A DNA stretch of 64,000 bases from Pseudomonadaceae bacterium (GCA_900766265.1 CAAFUS010000017.1:186001-250000); one strand, 5' to 3'; shown: positions 1 through 8,918, numbered from the stretch's first letter. The notes: a model not told the origin generated them from the sequence alone. Translations and numbers: made by a program.

Positions 1-2108
1 TTGCGCTCCATGGCGATGCGGACGCCCCGCTCGCCACGGCGCAGCCGCCCCAGCTGGAAGGCGACCAGCCCATCCTCGGGGCGTGCCACGGCCAGCCGCT
101 CGAAGGCCTCCAGTGCCGGCCCCCGGCAGTCAGCCAGCAGCGCGTAGGCCTGTTCGTACGCCTCGTCGGTCGCGTCCAGCGGCTCGTACAGGCTGACCGG
201 CTCGTGCTTGCCCATGAGCACCACGTCGCCGATGTGGCGCATGGGTTGCTGTGCGTTAGCCTGGCGAATCGGCTCCGAGACACACAACGAGGTACCGAGG
301 TGGCGGTTGAGGCTTTCCAGGCGCGCCGCCACGTTCACCGCATCGCCCAGCGCGCGGTAGTCGAAGAGCGTCGAGCCGCCGAAGTTGCCCACCACCACCT
401 CGCCGCTGTGGACCCCGATGCGGGTCACGCCGAGGGCAATGCCGGCGGCCTGCTGACGCCGGGCGTGCTCAGTGGCGAAGCGGCGGATCTCCAGCGCACA
501 GGCCAGGGCCCGGGACGCGTGATCGGGCTGGACGACGGGGGCGGAGAACAAGATCGCGACCGCATCGCCGACGATGCGATCGAGGGTACCCTCGTGGCGG
601 AAGGCGATCTGGATGATGCCATCCAGGTATTCGTTGAGCAGGCTGACCACCCGTTCGGGCGGCTGGCTTTCCATCAGCCGGGTAAACCCGGTGAGGTCGG
701 TGAACACGAAGCTGCAGGTCTGCCGGCGACCGCCCAGCTGCAGCTGCGCCGGGTGGCGAACCAGGTGCTCAACGAGGTTGGGCGACACGTAGTGCGAGAA
801 GGCATCGCGGATCCAGCGTTGCTGGCGCTCGCTGTGACGGTGGCGGGCCAGGCTCGCGCCGAAATAGCAGAGCAGCAGGCCCACCGAGGGCGTCAGCGCG
901 TCGAGCAGCAGCCCCCGCGCGGAGAATGCCCACCAGGCGCCGAGGTTGAGCGCGGCGATCAGGCCGGTGGCGAGCAGCGCGCCGGTAAGCGCACCGGTGT
1001 GCATCACCACCCCACACAGCAGGATTGCGCCGAGCAGCAGGCCGAGGGCTTCGAAGGCGGCGCTCCAGACCGGGCGCTGCAGGCGCGAGCCGCTCAGCAC
1101 CTGCTCGAGTGCCTGGGCATGTACCTGTACGCCCGGGATGATGCCTCCCAGCGGGCTGAAACGAAGATCCTGCAGGCCCTGGGCCGAGCTGCCGACGAGC
1201 ACCAGGCTGTCTCTCAGCCTGTTGGCATCGAACTGGTTGTCCAGCACCTGCCAGGCCGGCAATGCCTGACCGGGGGGCATCGGGCGATAGTGCACCCAGA
1301 GTTCGCCACGGCGGTTGGTCGCGATCGGCTGCGGGCCGATGTCGATGCGCTCGATGCCGAGCGGCTGCAGGGCGACGCGATAGACCTGCTGCCCGAGAAA
1401 CACCCGTAGCGCCTCGGCCGACAGCGAGGGCAACAGTTCCTCGCCGGCGCGGATCAACAGCGGTACGTGGCGCACCACGCCGTCGGCGTCGGGAACGAAG
1501 GTCATCGCACCGTTGCCGACGGCAGCGTCCTGCAGCTCGGGCAGTGCGCCCACGCTGCCGCCGAATCCGGGCGCCTGAGCGACGACAGCCTGCGGATCGT
1601 CGCTGCGCACGGCGAAGCGCTTGCGCGGCGAGTCGGCGCGCGCCTCAGCTGTCGTGGCGAAGCCGAGTACGGTCGGTTGCCGGGCCAGGGCGACGGCGAA
1701 CTGATGGTCGTGATCGTCCAGCTGCGCCAGCTGCCGCGAAAGAGCCTCGGGAATGCCGGGCTGCGTGGCGATGCGGGCAGGGGAGGTGCGGTCAGGCTCG
1801 GCGAACAGCACGTCGAACACCACGACCGCGGCGCCGGCCTCACGCAGTCGGTCGAGCAGCTCGGCCATGCGCGTCCGCGGCCAGGGCCACTGGCCGAGCC
1901 GTGCGAGGCTGGCTTCATCGATGTCGACGATCTGGATGGCGGGCGGCTCCGCCGGAACGGCGCGGGGCTGCCAGCGCTGGTACTGGTCGAACAGGCCGTT
2001 GCGCAGCGTCTGCACCACGGGCGGCTCGTACAGGTAGACCAGGCAGGCCGCCAGCAGCCCGCCGAAGGCAGCCAGCCTGCCGAGCGATATGGAACCTGAA
2101 AACGCCAC
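1..2108 (-). CDS. CHASE2-domain class III adenylate/guanylate cyclase (3' end cut by window edge)
   Basis: The protein starts at a GTG (2106-2108) behind a GGGAG ribosome-binding site and reads to the left edge, about 702 codons, without a stop. The N-terminal part is a CHASE2 extracellular sensor (motifs DIDEASLARLGQWPWPRTRM and VVFDVLFAEPD). It is followed by closely spaced membrane helices (roughly residues 360-430) and a class III cyclase domain with FTDLTGFTRLME and RIVGDAVAILF, which hold the two metal-binding aspartates. It would make a cyclic nucleotide, most likely cAMP, in response to an extracytoplasmic signal. It lies 77 bp after ridA on the same strand. The family is secure; ligand and product are not readable. 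Confidence 0.85.
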   Translation of the reverse strand, partial: MAFSGSISLGRLAAFGGLLAACLVYLYEPPVVQTLRNGLFDQYQRWQPRAVPAEPPAIQIVDIDEASLARLGQWPWPRTRMAELLDRLREAGAAVVVFDVLFAEPDRTSPARIATQPGIPEALSRQLAQLDDHDHQFAVALARQPTVLGFATTAEARADSPRKRFAVRSDDPQAVVAQAPGFGGSVGALPELQDAAVGNGAMTFVPDADGVVRHVPLLIRAGEELLPSLSAEALRVFLGQQVYRVALQPLGIERIDIGPQPIATNRRGELWVHYRPMPPGQALPAWQVLDNQFDANRLRDSLVLVGSSAQGLQDLRFSPLGGIIPGVQVHAQALEQVLSGSRLQRPVWSAAFEALGLLLGAILLCGVVMHTGALTGALLATGLIAALNLGAWWAFSARGLLLDALTPSVGLLLCYFGASLARHRHSERQQRWIRDAFSHYVSPNLVEHLVRHPAQLQLGGRRQTCSFVFTDLTGFTRLMESQPPERVVSLLNEYLDGIIQIAFRHEGTLDRIVGDAVAILFSAPVVQPDHASRALACALEIRRFATEHARRQQAAGIALGVTRIGVHSGEVVVGNFGGSTLFDYRALGDAVNVAARLESLNRHLGTSLCVSEPIRQANAQQPMRHIGDVVLMGKHEPVSLYEPLDATDEAYEQAYALLADCRGPALEAFERLAVARPEDGLVAFQLGRLRRGERGVRIAMER

Positions 2109-2185
2109 GGTCGTTGCGCTCCCTGCACCCCGGGCCGTGCCGGTGATGGCCGCGAAAGGGCCGGCGCGCCGGCCCCGATGGGTGG

Positions 2186-2566
2186 TTAGCCGAGCACCAT
2201 GATGCCGTCCATTTCCACCTGGGCACCCTTGGGCAGCGCGGCCACGCCGATGGCTGCCCGCGCGGGGTAGGGCTGCTCGAAGTAGCGGCTCATGATCTCG
2301 TTCACGGTGGCGAAGTGGGAGAGATCGGTGAGGAAGATGTTCAGCTTGGCGATGTCCTTGAGCGACCCGCCGGCGGCTTCGGCCACGGCCTTAAGGTTCT
2401 CAAAGACCTGCACGACCTGCGCGTCGAAGCCCTCGACCAGCTGCATGCTGGTCGGGTCCAGGGGGATCTGGCCTGAGAGGTAGACCGTATCGCCTGTCTT
2501 GATCGCTTGGGAATAGGTGCCGATGGCGGCCGGGGCTTTGTCGGTGTTGATGACGGTGCGGGGCAT
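2186..2566 (-). CDS. ridA: RidA family reactive intermediate/imine deaminase
   Basis: The 126-residue protein (MPRTVINTDKAPAAIGTYSQ start) has the size and motifs of RidA/YjgF: GxYSQA-like N terminus, NLKAVAEAAG, PARAAIGVAALPKGAQVEMD near the C terminus with the conserved Arg and Glu of the active pocket. RidA hydrolyses 2-aminoacrylate and related enamines released by PLP enzymes. The start at 2564-2566 was chosen over upstream in-frame codons because AGAGGA precedes it. It follows spoT on the same strand, separated by a repeat-rich spacer. A second RidA-family paralogue lies at 28351-28707. Confidence 0.92.
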   Translation of the reverse strand: MPRTVINTDKAPAAIGTYSQAIKTGDTVYLSGQIPLDPTSMQLVEGFDAQVVQVFENLKAVAEAAGGSLKDIAKLNIFLTDLSHFATVNEIMSRYFEQPYPARAAIGVAALPKGAQVEMDGIMVLG

Positions 2567-2590
2567 GGGAAGTCCTCTTTCGAGCGCTTT

Positions 2591-2626
2591 AAGCGGGAAG
2601 CCTGAAGCGGGAAGTAAAAGCGGGAT
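2591..2626. repeat. Degenerate heptad repeat, inverted partner of the TTCCAGC array
   Basis: The stretch between ridA and the TTCCAGC array reads as imperfect GAAGCSG heptads (GCGGGAA, GCCTGAA, GCGGGAA, then a looser copy). GCGGGAA differs by one base from GCTGGAA, the complement of the array unit, so the two stretches are inverted relative to each other. A transcript leaving spoT could fold them together. The 12-mer GAAGCCTGAAGC at 2597-2608 also occurs at 63725-63736. Confidence 0.7.
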
Positions 2627-2657
2627 GCTAGACAAGCCGAGCAGATGTGACCACCTT

Positions 2658-2734
2658 TTCCAGCTTCCAGCTTCCAGCTTCCAGCTTCCAGCTTCCAGCT
2701 TCCAGCTTCCAGCTTCCAGCTTCCAGCTTCCAGC
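2658..2734. repeat. Perfect 11-copy tandem array of TTCCAGC
   Basis: Eleven exact, uninterrupted copies of the 7-mer TTCCAGC (GCTGGAA on the spoT strand) span 77 bp and end 4 bp beyond the spoT stop codon. There are no spacers, so this is not a CRISPR. Such an array is prone to copy-number change by slippage. It may act as a transcript 3' end or stability element together with the inverted heptads at 2591-2626. Confidence 0.97.
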
Positions 2735-2738
2735 TCGC

Positions 2739-4847
2739 TTAGGCTCTCACCCGCGTGATGCGCATGACGCCGCCGATGGTGCGCAGCTTGCGGATGACCC
2801 TCGCCAGGTGCACCCGGTCGTGGACGCTGACCACCAGCTGGACAACGCTGATGCGCCCGTCGCGCTCGTCCATGCCGATCTTCTCGATGTTGCCGTCGGC
2901 TGCGTTGACGCTGCTGGCCAGCAGGGCGATGAGGCCGCGCTGGTGCTCGAGTTCGACGCGCAGTTCGACGTTGAATTCGCCGGTGACGTCCTTGGACCAG
3001 GAGAGTTGAATGCACTTGTCCGGGTTGTGCCGGATTTCGGCGATGTTCCGGCAGGTTTCCAGGTGCACCACCATGCCCTTGCCCGCCGACAGGTGCCCGA
3101 CGATCGGGTCGCCGGGGATGGGCGTGCAGCACTTGGCGTAGTTGAGCACCAGCCCTTCGGTGCCGCGGATCGCCAGCGGCCCTTCGACGCTCGGCGCCTG
3201 TTCGCCCTCGCTGGCTACAAGCCGGCGCGCGATGACATAGGCCATGCGGTTGCCCAGGCCGATGTCTTCGAGCAGGTCTTCGAGCACTTCCATGCGGTAT
3301 TCGGCCACCACTTGGCGAATCCGCTCCATCGGGATCTTCTCGAGGCTGGTGTCGAAGCCGTTGAGGGCCTTGTTGAGCAGCCGTTCGCCCAGGTTGATCG
3401 ACTCCGAGCGGCGTTGCAGCTTGAGCGCGTGGCGGATGTGGGTGCGCGCCTTGCCGGTCACGACGAAGTTGAGCCAGGCGGGGTTGGGGCGGGCGCCAGG
3501 GGCGGTCACGATCTCCACTGTCGAGCCGCTTTCCAGCGCTTGCGACAGCGGCGCGAGGCGGCGATTGATGCGGCAGGCGATGCAGGTATTGCCGACATCG
3601 GTGTGCACCGCGTAGGCAAAATCCACGGCGGTGGAACCCTTGGGCAACTCCATGATGCTGCCCTTGGGGGTGAAGACGTAGACCTCGTCGGGGAAGAGGT
3701 CGATCTTCACGCTCTCGATGAATTCCAGCGAATTGCCGGCGCGCTGCTGCAATTCGAGTACGCCACGGACCCACTCGCGTGCGCGGGCATGGGTACCCTT
3801 GGGCGCTTCGTCGTCGCTGGATTTGTACAGCCAGTGGGCGGCAATGCCGTTGTTGGCCATCTCCTCCATCTCACGGGTGCGGATCTGGATCTCGATGGGC
3901 ACCCCGTGCATGCCGAACAGGGTGGTGTGCAGCGACTGATAGCCGTTGGCCTTGGGGATCGCGATGTAGTCCTTGAAGCGGCCGGGCAGCGGCTTGTAGA
4001 GGCTGTGCACGGCGCCGAGGATGCGGTAGCAGGTGTCGACCTTGTCGACCACGATGCGGAAGGCGTAGACGTCCATGATCTCGTTGAACGCCTTACGTTT
4101 GCCGCGCATCTTCTGATAGATGCTGAACAGGTGCTTCTCGCGCCCGATTACCTCGCCCTCGAGCCCTTCGCGCTCCAGGCAGTGGATCAGCGACTGCTCG
4201 ATCTTGTTGACGATTTCCTTGCGGTTGCCACGCGCGCGACGCACCGCGGCGCGGATGCGCTCGGAGCGCATCGGGTGCATTGCCTTGAAGCCCAGATCCT
4301 CGAATTCGACACGCATGGCGTGCATGCCCAGACGGTTGGCGATGGGCGCGTAGATCTCCAGGGTTTCCTTGGCGATGCGCCGACGCTTCTCGCCGGAGAG
4401 CACTTCGAGGGTGCGCATGTTGTGCAGGCGGTCGGCGAGCTTGACCAGGATCACGCGGATGTCGCGCGCCATGGCCATGGCCATCTTCTGAAAGTTCTCG
4501 GCCTGAGCCTCGGCCTTGGTCTCGAAGTTCATCTGGGTCAGTTTGCTGACCCCGTCGACCAGTTCGGCCACGGTCTCGCCGAACTGCGCGGTGAGCGCTT
4601 CCTTGGCGATGCCGGTGTCTTCGATCACATCATGCAGCATGGCGGCCATCAGGCTCTGATGGTCCATGTGCATGTCGGCGAGAATGCCGGCTACGGCCAG
4701 CGGGTGCGTGACGTAGGCTTCGCCGCTGCGGCGGCGCTGCCCGTCATGGGCCTGCTCGGCGTAGAAGTACGCGCGGCGGACCAAGTTGACCTGTTCGTCG
4801 TCCAGGTAGGTCGACAGGCGATCGGCAAGTGTATCTATGGCTGGCAA
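2739..4847 (-). CDS. spoT: Bifunctional (p)ppGpp synthase/hydrolase SpoT
   Basis: This 702-residue RelA/SpoT homologue governs the stringent response alarmone. The N-terminal HD hydrolase domain is intact (THPLAVAGI, HDVIED, ADRLHNMRTL, about residues 45-150). The synthetase domain follows (DVYAFRIVVD, FKDYIAIPKANGYQSLHTT, about 240-330). Next come a TGS domain (VYVFTPKGSIMELPKGSTAVDFAY, about 390-450) and a C-terminal ACT domain ending in GGVMRITRVRA. The intact HD motif separates it from RelA. It lies 60 bp after rpoZ on the same strand, the usual gmk-rpoZ-spoT order. The stop is followed at once by the heptamer array. Confidence 0.97.
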   Translation of the reverse strand: MPAIDTLADRLSTYLDDEQVNLVRRAYFYAEQAHDGQRRRSGEAYVTHPLAVAGILADMHMDHQSLMAAMLHDVIEDTGIAKEALTAQFGETVAELVDGVSKLTQMNFETKAEAQAENFQKMAMAMARDIRVILVKLADRLHNMRTLEVLSGEKRRRIAKETLEIYAPIANRLGMHAMRVEFEDLGFKAMHPMRSERIRAAVRRARGNRKEIVNKIEQSLIHCLEREGLEGEVIGREKHLFSIYQKMRGKRKAFNEIMDVYAFRIVVDKVDTCYRILGAVHSLYKPLPGRFKDYIAIPKANGYQSLHTTLFGMHGVPIEIQIRTREMEEMANNGIAAHWLYKSSDDEAPKGTHARAREWVRGVLELQQRAGNSLEFIESVKIDLFPDEVYVFTPKGSIMELPKGSTAVDFAYAVHTDVGNTCIACRINRRLAPLSQALESGSTVEIVTAPGARPNPAWLNFVVTGKARTHIRHALKLQRRSESINLGERLLNKALNGFDTSLEKIPMERIRQVVAEYRMEVLEDLLEDIGLGNRMAYVIARRLVASEGEQAPSVEGPLAIRGTEGLVLNYAKCCTPIPGDPIVGHLSAGKGMVVHLETCRNIAEIRHNPDKCIQLSWSKDVTGEFNVELRVELEHQRGLIALLASSVNAADGNIEKIGMDERDGRISVVQLVVSVHDRVHLARVIRKLRTIGGVMRITRVRA

Positions 4848-4907
4848 GGATGGCCTCCCTGCCGCCGTGATGCAGCGCGCGCGGCTCGACTTCGACCTGG
4901 CATGGAA

Positions 4908-5171
4908 TCAGATGGCCTCGTTGGAATCATCCTCGAAGGGCGCGAACAGCGGCTCGTCGGTAACGATCTCGTCCTGGGCGATCACGTCGTAGTCGACCAG
5001 GCCGGATGCGATTTCGCGCAAGGCGACCACGGTCGGCTTGTCGTTTTCCCAGGCTACCTTCGGCTCCTTGCCGCCGGTGGCCAGCTGGCGCGAGCGCTTG
5101 GTGGCGAGCATGACGAGCTCGAAGCGGTTATCAACGTTGTCCAGGCAGTCTTCGACGGTAACGCGAGCCAT
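4908..5171 (-). CDS. rpoZ: RNA polymerase omega subunit
   Basis: The 87-residue protein begins MARVTVEDCLDNVDNRFELV and has the conserved RSRQLATGG segment of omega. Omega chaperones the beta-prime subunit into RNA polymerase and forms part of a ppGpp-binding site, which fits its position between gmk and spoT. Length is typical for Pseudomonas. A GAGGAA ribosome-binding site precedes the ATG. A possible sigma-70 promoter lies in the 118-bp spacer before it (TTCCCT, 17 bp, TAAACT on the minus strand); this is only a weak match. Confidence 0.96.
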   Translation of the reverse strand: MARVTVEDCLDNVDNRFELVMLATKRSRQLATGGKEPKVAWENDKPTVVALREIASGLVDYDVIAQDEIVTDEPLFAPFEDDSNEAI

Positions 5172-5289
5172 GGTGTTCCTCGTGATCTTTTGAGCGGTGG
5201 AGCGTGCCCGGATGGGCGAGCGGACGGATTAGTTTAAAAAATAACCAGCTGTTAGGGAAGCGGTAAATCGATCGCCGGCGGCTGCAAAC

Positions 5290-5907
5290 TCAGGCCAGCA
5301 GCTGGCTGAGCAGGCTTCCATAGCGTTGCTGCTGGGTGGCCTGCCGCAGCTGGTTGGCACGGAAGATCGCCTGCAGGTCGGCCAGGGCGTGGGCGAAGTC
5401 GTCGTTGATCACCAGGTAATCGTACTCGACGTAGTGGCTCATCTCGCTGACCGCCTCGCGCATGCGCCGCTCGATGGTCTCGTCGCTGTCCTGGCCGCGG
5501 TTGGTCAGGCGCTGGCGAAGGGCGTCTTGAGTGGGGGGAAGGATGAAGATCGAGCGGGCCTGGGGCATCAGCCGGCGAACCTGTTGGGCGCCTTGCCAAT
5601 CGATCTCCAGGATCAGGTCATAGCCGTCCTCCAGGGTCTGCTCGAGCCAGCGCTGGGAGGTGCCGTAGAGATTACCGAAGACTTCGGCGTGCTCGAGGAA
5701 TTCGTTGCGCTCCAGGCGTTCGAGGAAGTCCTCGCGGGTCACGAAGTGATAGTTCACCCCGTCGACCTCGCCAGGGCGCATCGCCCGGGTGGTGTGCGAT
5801 ACCGACACACGGACCTGCGGCTGGGCGTCGACCAGCGCTTTGACGAGGCTGGTCTTGCCCGCGCCGGAGGGGGCTGAAACGATGTAGAGCGTGCCGGTGG
5901 CGGACAT
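5290..5907 (-). CDS. gmk: Guanylate kinase
   Basis: A 205-residue guanylate kinase converts GMP and ATP to GDP and ADP. The P-loop APSGAGKTSLVKAL is at residues 9-22. The GMP-binding segment includes SHTTRAMRPGEVDGVNYHFV, and the lid holds RRLMPQARSIFILPP. The start MSATGTLYIVSAPSG at 5905-5907 is preceded by AGGAAA; an in-frame ATG 33 bp upstream has no better site and would add residues not usual in the family. It heads the rpoZ-spoT run and follows yicC. Confidence 0.96.
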   Translation of the reverse strand: MSATGTLYIVSAPSGAGKTSLVKALVDAQPQVRVSVSHTTRAMRPGEVDGVNYHFVTREDFLERLERNEFLEHAEVFGNLYGTSQRWLEQTLEDGYDLILEIDWQGAQQVRRLMPQARSIFILPPTQDALRQRLTNRGQDSDETIERRMREAVSEMSHYVEYDYLVINDDFAHALADLQAIFRANQLRQATQQQRYGSLLSQLLA

Positions 5908-5959
5908 GGTGGTTTCCTGAGGTATCCGGTGTGGGGTCATGCGCGGCGCGGAGTTGCCG

Positions 5960-6823
5960 TCATTCGATATTCTGGACCTGTTCGCGCATCTGCTCGATCA
6001 GGACCTTGAGGTTGACCGCGGCCTGGGTGCTGCGTGGGTCGAATGCCTTGGAGCCCAGGGTGTTGGCCTCGCGGTTGAGTTCCTGCATCAGGAAGTCGAG
6101 CCGGCGGCCCGCGGCACCCTCGCTCTTCAGTACGCGACGCACCTCGGTCACATGGGTGTTCAGGCGATCGAGTTCCTCGGCGACGTCGCTTTTCTGCGCC
6201 AGCAGCACCATTTCCTGTTCCAGGCGCTGGGGGTCGAGTTCGGCCTGCATCTCGGCGAAGCGATCGAGCACCTTCTGGCGCTGGGCGGCGAGCATCTGCG
6301 GCACCTGCTCGCGCAGGGTGGCCACCTCGGCGAGGATCGCCTCAAGGCGTTCGTCGATCAGGCGGGCCAGCTCGGCGCCCTCGCGCTGGCGGCCCATCTT
6401 CAGCTCATCGAGCGCCGCGTGGAACAGCTGCAGCGCGCTCTGGTTGAGCGCCTGCGGATCGCTCGAATCGCCCGCCATCACGCCTGGCCAGGCGAGAACT
6501 TCCAGCGGATTGATCGGTGCGGGTTGGGAGATCAGGTGCGACAGCTGTTCGGCGGCGGCGATGACCTGCCTGGCCCTGTCCTCGTCGATCTGCAGTGAGC
6601 GGCTGCCCGACTCTTCGACGAAGCGCAGCGTGCATTCCACCTTGCCGCGCGACAGCCCCTTGCGCAGCGCCTCGCGTACCGGGCCTTCGAGTTCGCGAAA
6701 GGCGTCGGGCAGGCGCAGGTGGGGTTCGAGGTAGCGATGATTGACCGAGCGGATTTCCCAGCTGAGGGTGCCCTGGGTGCCGGCCTGTTCGGTGCGGGCG
6801 AAGGCCGTCATGCTGTGGGTCAT
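5960..6823 (-). CDS. yicC: YicC family endoribonuclease/stress protein
   Basis: A 287-residue protein with the N-terminal YicC signature MTHSMTAFARTE and SVNHRYLEPHLRLPDAFRELE. The C-terminal DUF1732 domain has EMVLLAQKSDVAEELDRLNTHV and LDFLMQELNREANTLGSKA. YicC homologues have been reported as endoribonucleases that act in RNA turnover. The start at 6821-6823 gives the usual length; the reading frame is open further upstream but the added residues do not fit the family. It lies just upstream of gmk and divergent from rph. Confidence 0.93.
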   Translation of the reverse strand: MTHSMTAFARTEQAGTQGTLSWEIRSVNHRYLEPHLRLPDAFRELEGPVREALRKGLSRGKVECTLRFVEESGSRSLQIDEDRARQVIAAAEQLSHLISQPAPINPLEVLAWPGVMAGDSSDPQALNQSALQLFHAALDELKMGRQREGAELARLIDERLEAILAEVATLREQVPQMLAAQRQKVLDRFAEMQAELDPQRLEQEMVLLAQKSDVAEELDRLNTHVTEVRRVLKSEGAAGRRLDFLMQELNREANTLGSKAFDPRSTQAAVNLKVLIEQMREQVQNIE

Positions 6824-6994
6824 GGGAATACCTCTCGATGCGGGCTGCGAAAAGGCGGTGGATTGTAAAGCAAAAGCCCTCGCGGGGTGCAGCGGCTCGG
6901 CGGCGGTGGTCGGCTGGCGCCATGCCGATCCCCGCAAGGCCGGCCGAGGCTTCTATAATGGCCGCCGATCCTTCTATTGCTAAGCGAGAACTCC

Positions 6995-7717
6995 ATGAAA
7001 CGTCCCAGTGGCCGCACCGCCGATCAGTTGCGCCCGATTCGCATCACCCGCCACTACACCAAGCATGCCGAGGGTTCGGTGCTGGTCGAGTTCGGCGAGA
7101 CCAAGGTGATCTGCACCGCCAGTATCGAGTCCGGCGTGCCACGTTTTCTCAAGGGACAGGGGCAGGGCTGGCTCACCGCCGAATACGGCATGCTGCCCCG
7201 GGCCACCGGCGAGCGTAACCAGCGCGAGGCCAGCCGTGGTAAGCAGGGCGGGCGGACGCTGGAAATCCAGCGGCTGATCGGCCGTTCGCTACGAGCCTCG
7301 TTGGACATGTCCAAGCTGGGCGAAAACACCCTCTATATCGACTGCGACGTGATTCAGGCCGATGGCGGCACCCGTACCGCCTCGATCACCGGATCGATGG
7401 TCGCGCTGGCCGATGCGCTGAAGGTGCTGAAGAAGCGCGGCGGACTGAAGGGCGGCGATCCGCTCAAGCAGATGGTCGCGGCTGTGTCGGTCGGCATCTA
7501 CCAGGGCGAGCCGGTGCTGGATCTGGACTACCTCGAGGATTCGGCGGCGGAGACCGATCTGAACGTGGTGATGACCGAAGGCGGTGGCTTCATCGAGGTG
7601 CAGGGTACTGCCGAGGGCGCGCCGTTCCAGCCCGACGAGCTCAATGCCATGCTGGCGCTGGCCCAGGCCGGCACCCGCGAGCTGTTCACGCTGCAGCGCG
7701 CCGCGCTGAGCGATTAA
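6995..7717 (+). CDS. rph: Ribonuclease PH
   Basis: A 240-residue phosphorolytic 3'-5' exoribonuclease that trims tRNA precursors. Recognisable features are MKRPSGRTADQLRPIRITR at the N terminus, GSVLVEFGETKVICTAS, the RNA-binding stretch GWLTAEYGMLPRATGERN, and DCDVIQADGGTRTASITG with the catalytic acidic residues. The start at 6995 fits the family; an in-frame start 18 bp upstream is possible but has no better site. It is divergent from yicC and followed 12 bp later by the DUF4870 gene, probably cotranscribed. Confidence 0.97.
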   Translation: MKRPSGRTADQLRPIRITRHYTKHAEGSVLVEFGETKVICTASIESGVPRFLKGQGQGWLTAEYGMLPRATGERNQREASRGKQGGRTLEIQRLIGRSLRASLDMSKLGENTLYIDCDVIQADGGTRTASITGSMVALADALKVLKKRGGLKGGDPLKQMVAAVSVGIYQGEPVLDLDYLEDSAAETDLNVVMTEGGGFIEVQGTAEGAPFQPDELNAMLALAQAGTRELFTLQRAALSD

Positions 7718-7729
7718 AAGGAGGCGCAG

Positions 7730-8098
7730 ATGTCCGATCAGGATCTGGTGCCCTTGCCCAGTCGCGAGGCGCGGCAGTGGGCGATGTTCTGCCACTACTC
7801 GGCTTTTTTCTGGTTCCTGGTGCCGATGATCGGCAACGTGCTGGGGCCGCTGATCGTCTGGCAGTTGAAGAAGGACAGCGACCCGTTCATCGACCAGCAG
7901 GGCAAGGAGGCGTTGAACTTCCAGATCACCTTCAGCGTACTGATGATGATCTGCGGCCTGCTGGCCTGGATCCTGATCGGTTTCCCCTTGATGGCGCTGA
8001 TCAGCATCGTGACGCTAGTGCTAGTGGTGATCGCCGGCATCCGGGCCAACGAGGGCAAGCCCTATCGCTATCCGTTCTGCTGGCGGCTGGTCAAGTAG
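7730..8098 (+). CDS. DUF4870 family small membrane protein
   Basis: A 122-residue protein with a strong AAAGGAGG ribosome-binding site, 12 bp after rph. It has a cytoplasmic N terminus, the family hallmark DPFIDQQGKEALNFQITF between predicted helices, and about three membrane segments (residues 20-45, 62-85 and 85-105). It ends with the typical GIRANEGKPYRYPFCWRLVK-like tail. This is the DUF4870 (Tic20-like) family; its function is not established. Confidence 0.9.
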   Translation: MSDQDLVPLPSREARQWAMFCHYSAFFWFLVPMIGNVLGPLIVWQLKKDSDPFIDQQGKEALNFQITFSVLMMICGLLAWILIGFPLMALISIVTLVLVVIAGIRANEGKPYRYPFCWRLVK

Positions 8099-8108
8099 GG
8101 GATCGCAT

Positions 8109-8135
8109 CCATCGGGCCTGTAGCCGGCCCGATGG
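8109..8135. terminator. Hairpin between convergent DUF4870 gene and crc
   Basis: A perfect 10-bp stem CCATCGGGCC / GGCCCGATGG with a 7-base loop sits in the 40-bp gap between two convergent genes. Neither strand shows a clear U-run, so it is a possible two-way terminator or 3'-end stabiliser rather than a textbook intrinsic terminator. Confidence 0.5.
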
Positions 8136-8138
8136 CCT

Positions 8139-8918
8139 TCAGAGGCTCAGCGTCCAGTCGTAGTCGACGATCAGCGGAGCGTGCTGGGAGAAGCGCGGCT
8201 GGCGTGGCAGGCGTGCACTGCGTACGAAGCGGCGTAGGCCCGAGGTCAGGACCTGGTAGTCGAAGCGCCAGCCGAGGTTGAGCATCTCGGCCTGCTCGGT
8301 GTCCGGCCACCAGCTGTACAGGTCGCCCTCGCGGGTGACTTCGCGCAAGGCGTCGACGTAGCCCAGATTGCCGAACACTTCGTCCAGCCACGCGCGCTCC
8401 GGCGGCAGGAAGCCCGGGGTCTGCTGGCAGTCGCGCCAGTTCTTCAGGTCCAGCTTCTGGTGAGCGACATACAGCGAGCCGCAATACAGGTACTCGCGGC
8501 GCTTGCGGCGCTGCTTGTCCAGGTAGTGGGTGAAGTCGTCCATGAACTTGAATTTCTGGTTCAGGTTCTCATCGCCGTTCTGGCCCGAAGGCATCAGCAG
8601 GCTGGCAATGCTCACTTTGTCGAAATCGGCCTGCAGATAGCGCCCGTAGCGGTCGGCCATCTCGAAGCCGAGTCCGCTGATCACCGCTTTCGGTTGTAGC
8701 CGGGAATAGAGCGCTACACCGCCCTGTTCGGGAATCTCGGCGTCGCTGGCGTAGAGAAAGTAGCCGTCGAGCTGGTAGGCAGGGTCCTCGAGTTCCAGGA
8801 CAGAGGCGCGGGTATCCTGCAGGCAAATGACGTCGGCATTCTGAGCCTGCAGCCAGCTGAGAAGCCCTCGCTGTGCTGCCGCTTGAATGCCATTCACGTT
8901 GACACTGATGATCCGCAT
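8139..8918 (-). CDS. crc: Catabolite repression control protein Crc
   Basis: A 259-residue member of the exonuclease III/AP-endonuclease fold. The sequence (MRIISVNVNGIQAAAQRGLL start, DVICLQDTRAS, FKFMDDFTHYLDKQRRKRRE, GWRFDYQVLTSGLRRFVR, FSQHAPLIVDYDW end) and length match Pseudomonas Crc rather than a DNA-repair ExoIII. Crc works with Hfq to repress translation of catabolic mRNAs in response to preferred carbon sources; it is not an active nuclease in Pseudomonas. It is divergent from pyrE, the usual Pseudomonas arrangement. Confidence 0.96.
   Translation of the reverse strand: MRIISVNVNGIQAAAQRGLLSWLQAQNADVICLQDTRASVLELEDPAYQLDGYFLYASDAEIPEQGGVALYSRLQPKAVISGLGFEMADRYGRYLQADFDKVSIASLLMPSGQNGDENLNQKFKFMDDFTHYLDKQRRKRREYLYCGSLYVAHQKLDLKNWRDCQQTPGFLPPERAWLDEVFGNLGYVDALREVTREGDLYSWWPDTEQAEMLNLGWRFDYQVLTSGLRRFVRSARLPRQPRFSQHAPLIVDYDWTLSL

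Noticed and set aside
2658..2734. Possible CRISPR or coding repeat at the TTCCAGC array
   Set aside because: The unit is 7 bp with no spacers and no cas genes, and the reading frames across it are shadows.
2517..5237. A 906-codon open frame on the plus strand opposite spoT and rpoZ
   Set aside because: It is antisense to clear spoT/rpoZ homologues, has no family resemblance, and translates the heptamer array into a repeat. It is a by-product of high GC.
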